Shown here in pieces: positions 50,201 through 62,550 of a stretch of DNA of 64,000 nt. This DNA is from Ceratodon purpureus (Eukaryota > Streptophyta > Bryopsida > Pseudoditrichales > Ditrichaceae). The notes under the pieces are model-generated. The model had not been told where the DNA came from, did not search any database, and saw only the letters and a program-made list of their open reading frames with translations. The stretch lies in contig CM026424.1 in assembly GCA_014871385.1 (NCBI GenBank), forward strand, positions 12,681,115 to 12,745,114, written 5' to 3'. The position numbers were made by a program, and so were the translations under genes. Within the stretch, counting starts at the first letter, position 1, and each line of letters starts with the position of its first letter.

Positions 50201-51480
50201 TTCAAATACCAAACTGTTGGTGGCAGACTACAGCACGTCGTCCTTGGACAGTGCCAAGGTTTGCCGGAGTTCACGGCATGGGAAGGGAGCCTGGTCGCCG
50301 CAGCGTAACTAAGTATCGAGGAAGAGAGAGAGAGATACGACAATTCCCTCTGTGAGCCCGGTTGTGCGGATTGACCGCAGCAGTTCTACCCTCAACGCAC
50401 GTTCTGATTTCTTCCGCAGGGGAATGCACTATGCTACGATCACATTTAGCGGGTATACACGATAGCTTGCCCTCGAGCCCGCGACTCTCACAGTGAAACT
50501 AACAAACATGGGACGCTCGAAGCTTGTCCAGTCGAAGAAACGGTCATTGCGTGCCGCCACATTGCGGGCCGGTGCGGGGAGAGGTTCGGGGCTGAAAAGC
50601 CCGACTTCCGCGACCACCACCCCCTGAAGGATGCCTACCGGCTACCGCGCGGCAGAGGACAATGTCGTGTCTAGAAAAACGGAAGAGTATGACCTTGTGT
50701 CAGCAGCGATACCTGAGGGGCCCAGCCTGGGCGAGAGGGGGGAGAGGTGGGTGGGTGGGTGCGTGGTGAGGGCACAGGTCCTCGGCTCCTCACGAGGCAG
50801 CGGATTGCTGCTTCCTCCTCTTCAGATGCGCCCTGAGCCTGGTGACGGACAGGTGAGGATGGTCGTGACTCGTCGTGTGCCTCGATCGATCGATCGCCAG
50901 CTCCCGCAGCTTGGGTGGCGCCCCGCGGCTCCGCGGCTCTGTACGTGTTAGTTTCTTCTCTGTTTCTGCGTGGGCTGGGCGCTTGAGATCAGGACTGTGA
51001 ATGAGCGAGGAGGTGCTGGTGGTTGCGATGGGGTGGAGTGCGGTGAGGGGAGGTGAACTTTCAGGAAACGTTGATCTCGGGGGGGAATGGGGTTTAGCAA
51101 GCATGAGAAATGGAGGCCGGAGCCAGGGCGGGCCTCTGTAAACAGCCCACAGTTGGCGTGACCGTACCGTCGAGACTGGGGAGGACCTGCCACGACGCCC
51201 TCAACTGGGCAGCTAGCCTACTAGCCTCATTGAGCTTCGTAGGAGGCGCGAAGACGGATGGATTAGTTTTCTCCAGAGCAATTCATGATTGGCGTCACTA
51301 AATGGCCGGATTTGGACCTGATCCCACCCCTCATCATTCATGGGTGCTTACCTACGCCCCCCAGCTCACTCGAATACTTCACAGCAAGTTCAATTCCAAG
51401 TTATGCATTTGGACGAATTAGGAGGTCGCAATGTGGCACGTCCTTGACGTGGATTGCATCGTTGCAATGATTTGTGAAAC
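47280..51480 (-). repeat. Inverted partial unit 4 (left palindrome arm)
   Basis: Reverse-complement copy of the GC-rich leader and gene part of the unit (matching about 1-4190 of unit 1). A position x here pairs with 103542 - x in unit 5. Its outer end (47280-47395) carries the tail variant found in unit 1 (CAGACAGTATACCGAAGC and what follows), not the variant shared by units 2, 3 and 5. Homology ends near 47280, where AT-rich unique DNA begins. Confidence 0.93.
47967..50153 (-). CDS. AP2-domain/EAR-motif protein, copy 4 (spliced, inverted)
   Basis: Minus-strand copy. Exons in transcription order: 50016-50153, 49750-49805, 49437-49526, 49126-49276, 48810-48951, 48316-48574, 47967-48096. Predicted protein is the same as in copies 2, 3 and 5. 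Its non-coding variants are mixed: the leader patch near 50560-50580 matches copies 2 and 3, the sequence just before exon 1 matches copies 1 and 5, and the downstream tail matches copy 1. That mosaic suggests gene conversion. The gene is divergently oriented to copy 5 across the palindrome hinge, with about 3.2 kb between the two start codons. Confidence 0.68.
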
Positions 51481-52061
51481 TTTGAACGCTATCAATCTCA
51501 GAGCGAATTCTCATGGAAATCTGGGAGAATCACAATGTCGTACTATCAGGTCTGGGATATAATGAATATGGATTCCGGAGCATGCTACGATCTGAAATCA
51601 TTGAGACTTCGAGAACACATCCATTTGGTTATTATTTTCATTATGTTTGCAATTAACTCGGTTTGCGATGGTGAGCTTCATAATTGTTTTCTTTACTTCT
51701 AGTTTTTTGGCAAAGTCTATATTGTGATATAAAAATCAATGATTATATACAGTCTACCCTCAATAGATATTAACCCTAAGGAGTAGATCAATGTTGACAT
51801 TTATTAAGGTGTTAACAGTTTACAAATACAAGATTACTTTTTCGAGCAATGAACAAATTATAAATTATAAATTATAAGCTAAGGGTGTCAATTGCAAACA
51901 TTATTAACTCAATCATAAAATGGACGTTTGTCAATGTTTGAAAGTTTACAGATCAAAGCATATTCCCAAATTCATTACAATATATCCCAGACCTGATTGT
52001 ACCACATTCCGATTCTCCAAGATTGTCATGTGAACTTGCTCTGAGATTGATAGCGTTCAAA
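51481..52061. repeat. Palindrome hinge: shortened long inverted repeat
   Basis: A diverged, internally shortened form of the inverted repeat found at 14462 and 28146, with arms from about 51481 and ending about 52061. It contains AGTCTACCCTCAATAGATAT and a direct TATAAATTATAAAT run (51856-51883). It lies exactly between inverted unit 4 and direct unit 5, so the whole structure can fold back on itself. Confidence 0.8.
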
Positions 52062-53388
52062 GTTTCGCAAATCATTGCAACGATGCAATCCACGTCAAGG
52101 ACGTGCCACATTGCGACCTCCTAATTCGTCCAAATGCATAACTTGGAATTGAACTTGCTGTGAAGTATTCGAGTGAGTTGGGGGGCGTAGGTAAGCACCC
52201 ATGAATGATGAGGGGTGGGATCAGGTCCAAATCCGGCCATTTAGTGACGCCAATCATGAATTGCTCTGGAGAAAACTAATCCATCCGTCTTCGCGCCTCC
52301 TACGAAGCTCAATGAGGCTAGTAGGCTAGCTGCCCAGTTGAGGGCGTCGTGGCAGGTCCTCCCCAGTCTCGACGGTACGGTCACGCCAACTGTGGGCTGT
52401 TTACAGAGGCCCGCCCTGGCTCCGGCCTCCATTTCTCATGCTTGCTAAACCCCATTCCCCCCCGAGATCAACGTTTCCTGAAAGTTCACCTCCCCTCACC
52501 GCACTCCACCCCATCGCAACCACCAGCACCTCCTCGCTCATTCACAGTCCTGATCTCAAGCGCCCAGCCCACGCAGAAACAGAGAAGAAACTAACACGTA
52601 CAGAGCCGCGGAGCCGCGGGGCGCCACCCAAGCTGCGGGAGCTGGCGATCGATCGATCGAGGCACACGACGAGTCACGACCATCCTCACCTGTCCGTCAC
52701 CAGGCTCAGGGCGCATCTGAAGAGGAGGAAGCAGCAATCCGCTGCCTCGTGAGGAGCCGAGGACCTGTGCCCTCACCACGCACCCACCCACCCACCTCTC
52801 CCCCCTCTCGCCCAGGCTGGGCCCCTCAGGTATCGCTGCTGACACAAGGTCATACTCTTCCGTTTTTCTAGACACGACATTGTCCTCTGCCGCGCGGTAG
52901 CCGGTAGGCATCCTTCAGGGGGTGGTGGTCGCGGAAGTCGGGCTTTTCAGCCCCGAACCTCTCCTCTCACCCGCTCGCATTGTGGCGGCACGCAATGACC
53001 GTTTCTTCGACTGGACAAGCTTCGAGCGTCCCATGTTTGTTAGTTTCACTGTGAGAGTCGCGGGCTCGAGGGCAAGCTATCGTGTATACCCGCTAAATGT
53101 GATCGTAGCATAGTGCATTCCCCTGCGGAAGAAATCAGAACGTGCGTTGAGGGTAGAACTGCTGCGGTCAATCCGCACAACCGGGCTCACAGAGGGAATT
53201 GTCGTATCTCTCTCTCTCTTCCTCGATACTTAGTTACGCTGCGGCGACCAGGCTCCCTTCCCATGCCGTGAACTCCGGCAAACCTTGGCACTGTCCAAGG
53301 ACGACGTGCTGTAGTCTGCCACCAACAGTTTGGTATTTGAACAGTATTCCCGGATTTTCCTTAACAATGTGCCTCCCCCTTTCTGGAC

Positions 53389-55575
53389 ATGATGCAGGAA
53401 CCAGGTGAACATAGCGGTTTCCAAGCAGGAGCGCGCGGTCGAGCCGAGGCTGACACCCTTCGGAAGGCCATCAAGCTGCTGGAGCGAGGACGTTGCGAGC
53501 CTGATTCTGGCATTTCCCCCCATCAGGTACTCCACTTATTAAGACTTAACATTTTGCGTAAGCTGGAGAAAGGTCATCGGTACTCTTCACCATCGAAGCC
53601 TGGATCGCCTGTTTTGGCGCTCGAGACGTGTCCCTGGAACGGTGGAAAGTGGTGCGATGAATCAACGCATCTAAAAGGGTAATCCTCTAGGAACTCGCAC
53701 AACCGGGCTGACAACGCAACGTGCAATTTTCCGCAGGTTACCGACCCGCAAAAGTCCAGGGAAGACCTAGGCAACATCGCCATCGCCATCAGGTATGTGT
53801 ATTGCACCGATTGAAACGGTGATAAATGTCGGGTTTTGAAATTTTTGTTTTCGAACAGAACTCATCCAAGCTCCCAAAAGAAAATTCCTTATTAGCTGAC
53901 TCTACAGCCCATATTACAAGGTATTTACTAACTTTCGAAATTTCCACATTGTGTAGGGACTCTGCTGAGTGAGCCCCCAAGCCTGCAACTCCAAGTTGGC
54001 ATTGTACTATCATAGCCATACTCTCCTCATGGCTCAGCGACCGTGCAAAGACCCGACTCTCTTCCATCTCAACAAGAGCACTGGAAGATTTTCTGCATGG
54101 GTCAGGTAAATTACTTACGGTTCTTGTGGTGAGCTTCCCTGGCCTCACGGCGCTGCCGATCACGTACGTGGAGATTCTGGATCGATGTTTCTGTTGCCTC
54201 CCTGGGTTGTGAGACCCATCCTGTACTGCAGAGTTTCTAATTCTCCTCGACTTGGGTGTTTCCAGGAGGCCCAACGACGGCAACAAACGTCACTATATCG
54301 GGTGCTACACGACCTTCCATATGGCCGCAAGGGCCCAGGACCGGGCCACTCTGAAAATCAACGCCAGAGCCCCCGTGAATTTTAAAGCATCCGACTATGA
54401 CGAGGACATTCGGCTGGTAGGATGATGCTGAATTTTGCTCTGTACGCATGTGCCTTCATTGCCGAGTTTGCATCAATAACCTAGCCGCAAACGAAACACT
54501 GCGATTTACATGCAGTACTTGACTTGTGAACACTCGGTTTATCTTAATCTGCCCTGAATATATACAACTTGGTCTAACGGTGCTTGGCAGAAGTCGGGAC
54601 AACCATCCACTGATTTATTCTTGGACTTGAATTTCTCTGCACAGAGAGCTGCACATGGCGAGCGAGCATTTTTGACAATGCTCCGAAATGAAGCCCGCCC
54701 TACCTACAACGTGGTCCTCAACAAATCGCCGTGTAAGCGTAACTAATCCCATACTATCCATGTCACACTTAGAATATGTTGCTGCCGAGATGAATGCCAC
54801 TTCTAATAACAAGCTGCCGACCAATTCCTGTAACAAGCTGTTTGGTTGTGATATATTAGAGTAGGCTCCTCTCCGGAAGTAGTTGAGTGAGATCACAGTC
54901 TGTCGTTATGCTCCACAAGTGAATATTGATTCAGTTGGACATGTGCTACATTGTGAACTGGGGGCAGGCTATGTGAAGTTCCAGAACATGGAGAACGACA
55001 TGGAGGAGCTGCGGCGTGTGACTAAATTCACCATCCAACAGTTTGTCGCTCACTTGGCGACCAATCCCACCCGGAGTCCTGAAATGAATCAGGCCGCGGA
55101 GATCCTGCTGGAGATTTTCGCCACACACACTCCTGGCACTGATGAGCCCCGGATGCCACGTCGAGTGGCAGTTGCCAGCAGCCCCGAGTTTGACATCTTC
55201 GCTCGGGACATTCCCAAGGGGAAGAGGTGATCACGTACACTCCACCCGCTCTTCATTCTGTCGATATACATGGCTCAACAAGAATGCAGTGCAATCAGAA
55301 AATGTCTGCACCCGAGTCTTTCACACATTGGTCTTGCGTCTCAAATTACATGCACTGCCTCTTTGCAACAACACACAAGCAGTTACAGTGATAAAACTCC
55401 CGGAATCTGTTAACTTCCTGGATTGACATGTCCCTCTTTCCACAGGAGCCCCCGGGCGTGGAGGACGAGAGCTGCTGGAGGTGGCAGCGAGGAACGCAAC
55501 AGACCCCGAACCCGCAGTTTCTGCAAAAGGAAACTCGCAATGTCGCATTGTCCGTATAGGCGTCCTCGTTCTTGA
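53389..55575 (+). CDS. AP2-domain/EAR-motif protein, copy 5 (spliced)
   Basis: Exons: 53389-53526, 53737-53792, 54016-54105, 54266-54416, 54591-54732, 54968-55226, 55446-55575. Predicted product is the 321-residue form. Leader variants near 52963-52983 resemble copy 1 more than copies 2 and 3. Two changes lie in the intron after exon 1 (near 53607 and 53658). It is head-to-head with copy 4, so the two copies may share regulatory sequence around the hinge. Confidence 0.68.
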
Positions 55576-57753
55576 GGTGAGCGCGCTCGATCCAGGACCT
55601 ACTCGATCGTCTCTTCTCCCTGCACTCGCTTGACGTTGTCACTGTTTTATAAGCCTGTCAGGAATAGAGAACCGACTGAATATCAAAATCGACTGATCAA
55701 TGTCTCTTCTCTCTTCACCGATTCGGATCCCGAGTTAGGTCCCACTTGTTGGAAGTAGCTCTTCACCTGCTTGGGCACCTTCTGCTCGTTGATACATTGA
55801 GTTTCTCCACGCTATCCTTCGGCATTAGTCGGTATGCTTGATGCGGTCACACCTTCCGGTGTGCAACCTGAAAACGTAACGTTTGACAAAATAATCTTCT
55901 AAGGCTACCAATTCTGCGTCGTGAGGTTGTTGCGGGTACTACCAAGTCCTAAGTCACCAAGGTCTTTGCCTTCCCTGGATTGTAGATTGCTGTGCACTGG
56001 TAGGAATTATGATCAATCATACTACCGGACCTAACAGCTGCAACGTTCTTGCAGGAGCATGGGGGTGCCCACTGCATTATCAAGATGCCGGGCCGTGGCT
56101 GCTACCCATTGAAGTAAAATTGGAGGCGTAGCAGTCGCAACATCGATGCTGAAGAATTTTGCTGGATGGTGTACCGAAGCAGGATTTGAAATTTTGAACT
56201 ACAATGTCCATAAAGTTCATGCTTGTACATATTTTCAAATAAAAGTTTGGCATGCTCTGATGCAATTATGTTTTACACACAACTAGACCGAAGTGCATAA
56301 TTTATACTTCAATGCCTGCATCTTCAATTTCTAATTAGCTCTTAAAATTTCATACATTCTTTTCCTTCCAAAGTTTGGGCAATCAAGTTTGGAATTCGTG
56401 AAATGAGGTGATATTTGGCACCCCTCTCTAGTACAATCTTCACATTATCATTGTCTCTTTTCATATTTGACTTCAATTTCAATCTGGACTGCCTTTCTTG
56501 AAATATTAGTTTGAATATCCATAGCCAAGGTTCAGAATGTCACTACAATATCACAACAAAATATGAATTACTAGTCAAAATCCATAATTTTAAACACTCT
56601 ACAGGTTAAAATGGATTTGTTTGTAAGTTCAATGAATTTCCAATTGTCTAGATATTCCTTAGTACATTGAACTCCAAAATTTCATATATTTTGATTTCAA
56701 TTATGTAATAAACAAAACATAGAAGTTGTCTACCTCTTGTTATCAGCAATGATCATGGAATTTAGCTTTGTGGATCCTAGTTAACATGCACATGTACTAC
56801 AATACAAGTTAACTAGCTTTAAGTAGATTTTTACCTTTGAGTGTGATGATACGACATGGTGTAGAATACTCAAAGCTCAAAGTGAAATGAGGAATAGTCG
56901 TAGATGAATCAAATAGATTTTATTCAACTTAGATTACAATATAAATGAAGTTGATATGGTTTACAATACCTTTTTGAAAGTCTACTTACTAGCCTAGTAG
57001 TTTCTAATATCAATAAGGATGATAGTATTATAATTCACTTTGAGGGCTTCATGTGAGGTTTGTATTCACATTATGCCAGTTTGAACATATACTGAGATAA
57101 TTTTACTTGTTTCTTTAGATATTTTTCACTTTGGTTTTTATTTTTTTCTTTGTTCAAGCATATATATATATATATGCTAGATGTAAGAGATTAGATGGTT
57201 TTGGATGATTGAAAACCTATGATATTTTACCACCATCTTCTGGCTCATGTTAAAGGTTTGAGTACATCAAAGGCACAAGTCAGTGTACAAATTGGATTTA
57301 TCAAAAATTGAAGCAAAAATGGTTAATTGTCAAAACAATGCTTAGGTTTTCTATGTTCTATTCTATTCTATACTACAAACTCCTTCATGTAACTTGTGAG
57401 GCAATGAGGGCTTTCACACATGTCTAACTTGTTTATAACTTTCTAGAAGACTAGACTAGTAGGTGTTTTTGGAGCATGAGTCAATGGTAGCAGCAAACAT
57501 AGGACTTTTCACACTTTATATGTAAAATTGGTCCAGAGATGTGTGAATAAACCCATGCCAATTCATGAAGGGAACTTAGACATTCTAGTCAAGTATCTTA
57601 TCAAAAAGGAAAACAAAGCAAAAAACTTTCAATGTAGCTATTGTAATTGGTCCATCCCTTTTCAAACTCTTACTTTGAGGGACATTGATATTGAATTCTA
57701 GCAACTCTTGATGATATTGAATTAGACTAGCAATCTCTTGGTAGATAGTAGGT

Positions 57754-58491
57754 GGGGGAGAGCACAATAAAGTGTACCACAAAGTGCAACATGTGACCAC
57801 CAACAAGTGAATATGAAGTGTGCTGTTTTTTAAGGCTTAAAGCTGATTTTGAGCATTTTGGTGTAGTTTTTGAGCATTTTAGTCACTTTTTAAGGTGTCA
57901 CAAGGTATCTTACAGGCATCTCCATAAGAAAAACATCTTCAATTGAAACTTAATTTGACCGCTAGTTCTAAATCATGAAAATGAAGATGTTCTTTTTTCA
58001 CTTTTTTTTTTCCCGACCATTCGCAAACATCAGAAAATTATTTTTTGAGCATTTGAACACCACAATATTTGAAGGGAAGAGCCCCAAAAGTTTCGCCCAA
58101 AACAGTGTCCAGAAAACGTCACGACGGTACTTTTGGTACACTTTATGGGTCCAAACTGTTGGAACCCCCGCATTTCTAGAATGGTACCTTAAGAACGGAG
58201 TGGACAGCGAAATTAAATGTGACTTTCGAAGAATCCATAAACATTTCTCTTCACTTTCGCAAATAATCCCATTCACTTGAACCGACTTCGCGGTATCCGT
58301 TCCACTTCTAAACCTCGATGTCTTGTCTCGCACATTTGGGAAGTTCAAAAGAATCAAGTCTATTTTTGAAATCCATAACTAAATTTTGAATCAACATAAC
58401 TTAGATCCCACTTTCTTGAGTGTTTATAAGAAGGGCTGAAATTGTCAAATAGTTAAGCACTTTTTTGGTACACTTTATTGTGCTTGCCCCC
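57754..58491. mobile_element. GCACAATAAAG-family element, subfamily II, unit 5
   Basis: 738 bp, ends GGGGGAGAGCACAATAAAGT and TTATTGTGCTTGCCCCC, duplication AGGT (57750-57753, 58492-58495). Units 2 and 3 hold the empty site TAGTAGGTAAGAAG (near 21630 and 35312). The terminal ~200 bp match other members; the interior (about 58005-58340) differs and defines a second subfamily. Frames of 101 and 119 codons on opposite strands inside it look like shadows. Confidence 0.85.
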
Positions 58492-58985
58492 AGGTAAGAA
58501 GGTTGGTTTGAAACTCTTCCAATTTTCATGTGTTGTAGTCACAATGGTTGTTTGGCCTCACGTGTCACTTTCAATAATAATTGAAGGACCTCTATCCAAG
58601 TCTCGTTGGATAGAAAACAATTGAAGAAAAAAAAAGGTTGATACCAATATCACTTTAGACTCTAGTTGATGTGGTCATTAGCAGTTAAAGTCTTATAAGA
58701 CCTTCATGCAGAGGTTTCATCCCTACTTTCATGTACAATCATATTATTGTGAGAGATAATAACAATGATTCTTTTCTTGAAAGAGAAGATTGTGCTTTTG
58801 AGAGGAGGCGGTTAAATGACTTCAAAGTGGTTCAAAGGTCTTCTAAAGAATGTGATGGGAAAAATGAATACATAAAAAAATAAAATAAAATCATGGCATC
58901 TGATCATTTCTTGCAAGCTTAAATCTCTACAATAGAATCATTATTGAAAAACTATAAAACAACTTTACAAGCATTTCCATTGCAA

Positions 58986-59116
58986 CACTAGTAGAAATAT
59001 GGTCCTTAATGACTTGTCCATAATGACTTAAATGGTCCAAAATGACTCAAATTGAGACATTTTGGACCATTTAAGTCATTATGGACAAGTCATTAAGGAC
59101 CATATTTCTACTAGTG
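58986..59116. mobile_element. CACTA-superfamily hairpin MITE, 131 bp, unit 5
   Basis: Near-perfect palindrome with 59-bp arms, ends CACTAGTAGAAAT and ATTTCTACTAGTG, and a loop near 59045-59057. 3-bp duplication CAA (58983-58985, 59117-59119). Units 2 and 3 have the empty site TTGCAAATTTG near 22119 and 35800. A CACTA end plus a 3-bp duplication assigns the superfamily. The transcript would form a perfect hairpin, a plausible small-RNA source. Confidence 0.93.
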
Positions 59117-59213
59117 CAAATTGTATCTACGCAATGATAAAGGAAATATTTTCATCAACTTTAAAGTAGCATGGAAAAAAATTGAGAAAACATTATCTAA
59201 GGAATCAAGGAAG

Positions 59214-60213
59214 GGGTGTAAGCATGGTAAAGTGGACCAAAAAAGTGCTTAACCCTTTAATGCCTAAGGCGGTCTCAGCACAATGGTTCGGCAAAAAACA
59301 CATCAGTTGAGCTATATCCCTCTTAGTGGTCGACGTCATTTAAAAAAGAGAATCTGCCTTCTTCAACCGTACGGATGTGAAGGGGATGATGTCACGATGT
59401 CGTCATCCTTAGATGAAATTCATACAACCGTGGATGAAGGGTCATTATAATAGAAATATGCCACCTTTCAAGTCATATCTGACACATAAAGTATGCAAAT
59501 TCACTAAATTTTAGTGCATTGGACAGATTAACTACCTGCCCCTACTTGATGTAAAGAACTCATATCCGAATTCCACGTCATTCAGACACACGCATCAATA
59601 AACATACTTTTGCAACCAAAATTGGTGCCGTAGGCATTAAAGGGTTAACTATTTGTCAGTTTCAGCCCTTTTGCAAAAGTTGCACAAAAGTGACGAAAAG
59701 ATGTAATTGAAGTCAATTGTTTTTGCTAATATGGATTCTCAACTTGTTTTTCTACAACTTGGAAAAGTTTTGTGCAAAGTAGTCACTTTAAAGTTATTGT
59801 ATGAAGGCTTTAAATCCAAGCAAAGTGAATGCAGTCATTTGGAAAAGTGAACATAACGGTTTAGGGTTTTGTCCGAAATCACTTTTAATTTTGCGGTGCC
59901 CTCTGTATATTTAAGAGGTATTCTAAAATAGTCAATTCATATACTCATTAATTGGTTTAGCATTCCAAAAGTACCGCAATGATGTTATTTAAGAGGGTCA
60001 CTTCCGCGATACTTTTTGTCACTTTTTTTTCACCGAACATTGTTTTTTAAATTGAAAAAAAACATCCTCTAAAGACAACAGAGTTACAGAGGGCACCAAA
60101 TGAAGAAATCAAGACTTTGGAAAAGTTAATTTTCATGATTTACAACTAGTGGTCAAATTTAGTTTCAATTCATGATGTTTTTTTTATGAAGATTTGTGTA
60201 AGATATCCCGCGA
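59214..60213. mobile_element. GCACAATAAAG-family element, right end missing, with piggyBac-like insert, unit 5
   Basis: The same truncated element as at 22220 and 35901, here carrying the 392-bp insertion at 59253-59644. Left end GGGTGTAAGCATGG; the right junction is the same as in units 2 and 3. Confidence 0.75.
59253..59644. mobile_element. piggyBac-like MITE, 392 bp, unit 5
   Basis: Ends CCCTTTAATGCCTA and TAGGCATTAAAGGG, flanked by TTAA on both sides (59249-59252, 59645-59648). Units 2 and 3 have GTGCTTAACTATT with a single TTAA (near 22255 and 35936). CCC-type ends with TTAA duplication are the mark of piggyBac. No transposase frame. Confidence 0.93.
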
Positions 60214-60599
60214 TCAATGTAGACTTTTATGAGAGGGTTTATTATAAAATGTCACATCTTGACTAGTAAAGTTGGATAATGCCAAACGTATAAGAGTGTT
60301 GAGCCACATTTCCACGATTACAATTGATGAGGAAAATCCTACTTTTAATGTCACAAATACTAAATATAGTGGTCGATGAAAAACTATGTTTATTAAGGAA
60401 AACTTAAAAGGGTATAACTATCCGGAGGAATGACCTAGCAATGATAAACATAATATCCACAGTCCACCCTCTATTAATGTTACACCTATAGGCTATAAGT
60501 TTTAACCCTCTCTGAGACTCTAATTGCTATCATTCTTCTACTCTCCACATATAGCACACCAGAAATGTTAAATGTGTTATCACTAAACAAAATGGTACT

Positions 60600-60687
60600 C
60601 CCTTCTTTGTAAATTTGACTTCCCTTCTTTGTAAATTCGACTTCCCTTCTTTGTAAATTCGACTTCCCTTCTTTGTAAATTTGACTT
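60600..60687. repeat. 22-bp minisatellite, 4 copies, unit 5
   Basis: Same word; one fewer copy than units 2 and 3. Confidence 0.92.
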
Positions 60688-61243
60688 TATAATTGTAAAC
60701 AAATGAAATACAATTATAATGTGGATGATAAAAACTACACGTCCACTATTATTCCTCTCTCTCTCTCTCTCTCATCTGTAAATTGTAAACTTGATATTGA
60801 ATAAAGTTTTGATTGGATTTGCAATGTTATGGATAGTATCCTCTAATGAAGATTCTTCATAATTGCTTATATTTATAAATGTAAAGATTTATATGTTGCT
60901 CAAAAAGGTAATTTTACAATTGTTAAGTTTTAGCACCTCTAGGCTCTATTAATCATAAATGTTAACTTTAACTCCACTCCTAAAGGTTAACATTTACAGA
61001 GGATGCATTGTAGTTCTTGTAGACTTCCTATGATAGATATAGAGACAAATAATCAAGACAGTATGATGAAGACACATTGAAGGAGAAAAGATTGTCCATC
61101 CCGTCTAGATTCAGCAAACATTCTTCCTCGAGGGTAGATATTGTGCACCCTATGATAAATACAATGACAAGTAATCAAGTCAATCGAATGAAGACAACTT
61201 GAAGAAATGACAGTGCAAGGTTTCCTTCCCGATCCATTATGCA

Positions 61244-61979
61244 GGGGGGAAGCACAATAAAGTGGACCAAAAAAGTGCTTATCTTTTCACCAATTTCAGC
61301 CCCTTCCGTAAACACTAGGGAAAGTGGGATCTACGTTATGTCGATGCAAGATTAAGTTTGGAATACCGAAAATAGACTTGATGGACTTCAACGTCCCAAA
61401 GTGGCGGGAGAAGACATGGAGTTTAACATGGAAAACGGAGATGTCGAACTCGGACAAAGTGAACTGACTCGTTTCGAAAAGTGAACAGAACGGTTTAGGG
61501 TTTTGTCCGATATCACTTTTAATTTCGCTAGGCACCCCGCTTTTGAAATAGGGTTATATAAATGTACCTGTTTCAGTACTTTGGAACCTCAGATGGACTA
61601 AAAGTGTCGTTCCGACGTTTTCAGGACAGTGTTTTCGACGAAACTTTTGGGGCTCTTTAATTTATCTTTTTCAAAATTTCAATATTCTTTCCGGATGTTC
61701 CTGAAGACTGTGAGTTCTTGGGGAAAAAAAAAGTGAAAAATAATAAAATTAAAAATGGACATTTTACATTGACTTCAAATTAAGTTTCATTTGAAGATAT
61801 TCTTTTTATAAAGATGTATATAAGATACCTTATGACACCCTAAAAAGTGACTAAAATGCTCAAAAACTACACCAAAATGCTCAAAATCAGCTTTGAGCCT
61901 TAAAAAACAGCACACTTCATATTCACTTGTTGGTGGTCACATTTTGCACTTTGTGGTCCACTTTATTGTGCTCTCCCCC
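61244..61979. mobile_element. GCACAATAAAG-family element, subfamily II, unit 5
   Basis: 736 bp, ends GGGGGGAAGCACAATAAAG and CTTTATTGTGCTCTCCCCC, duplication TGCA (61240-61243, 61980-61983). Empty site TTATGCATCATATC in units 2 and 3 (near 23868 and 37549). Interior resembles the element at 57754 in places. Confidence 0.85.
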
Positions 61980-62550
61980 TGCATCATATCATAGATACAA
62001 TGAAAGATACTTTTCAAGTCAACTTTATTAAGATAGATTGGAAGAATCTGTGTCTAAAGATGAGTGTGACTTGCAGAATCTCATAAGTATTTCATGATCT
62101 GGATATGGTAACAGATAAAAGTTTTGAGGTTGAAATAAGACAGATAGATACAGAATCAAAAATGTCTGCCAAGTTTGATAAATACAATGAGATAAATCAT
62201 ATGAAATGACAAGAAAACCTATCAAGTGGGTACAACAATGATACGCACAAGTCACATCACTAGGAATCTTACCTGTCTCCGCCACATTCAAACACCCACA
62301 TAAGCGACAATAAGAATTACATGTACTATGTCACCCTGAGGTTGCAACCTCAAAGATTTACAGATCTTTGTTCTTATACTAGTAGTGTGGTTTAAGGATT
62401 GATTGGCTTGGACGACTTAACTTTAATAAATTTACTTTGTGATTACAATCTATTATATACAGATGAAAATTTATGGTTCTAGTATAGAGAATCCAGTGGA
62501 ATACATGTTGTAGGTTCAAACTTAAAAGGCTTGACATTACTAATCAACCT

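Noticed and set aside
57998-58357. 119-codon minus frame inside a transposon
   Set aside because: Overlaps a 101-codon plus frame and is absent from subfamily I members of the same size; not a transposase.
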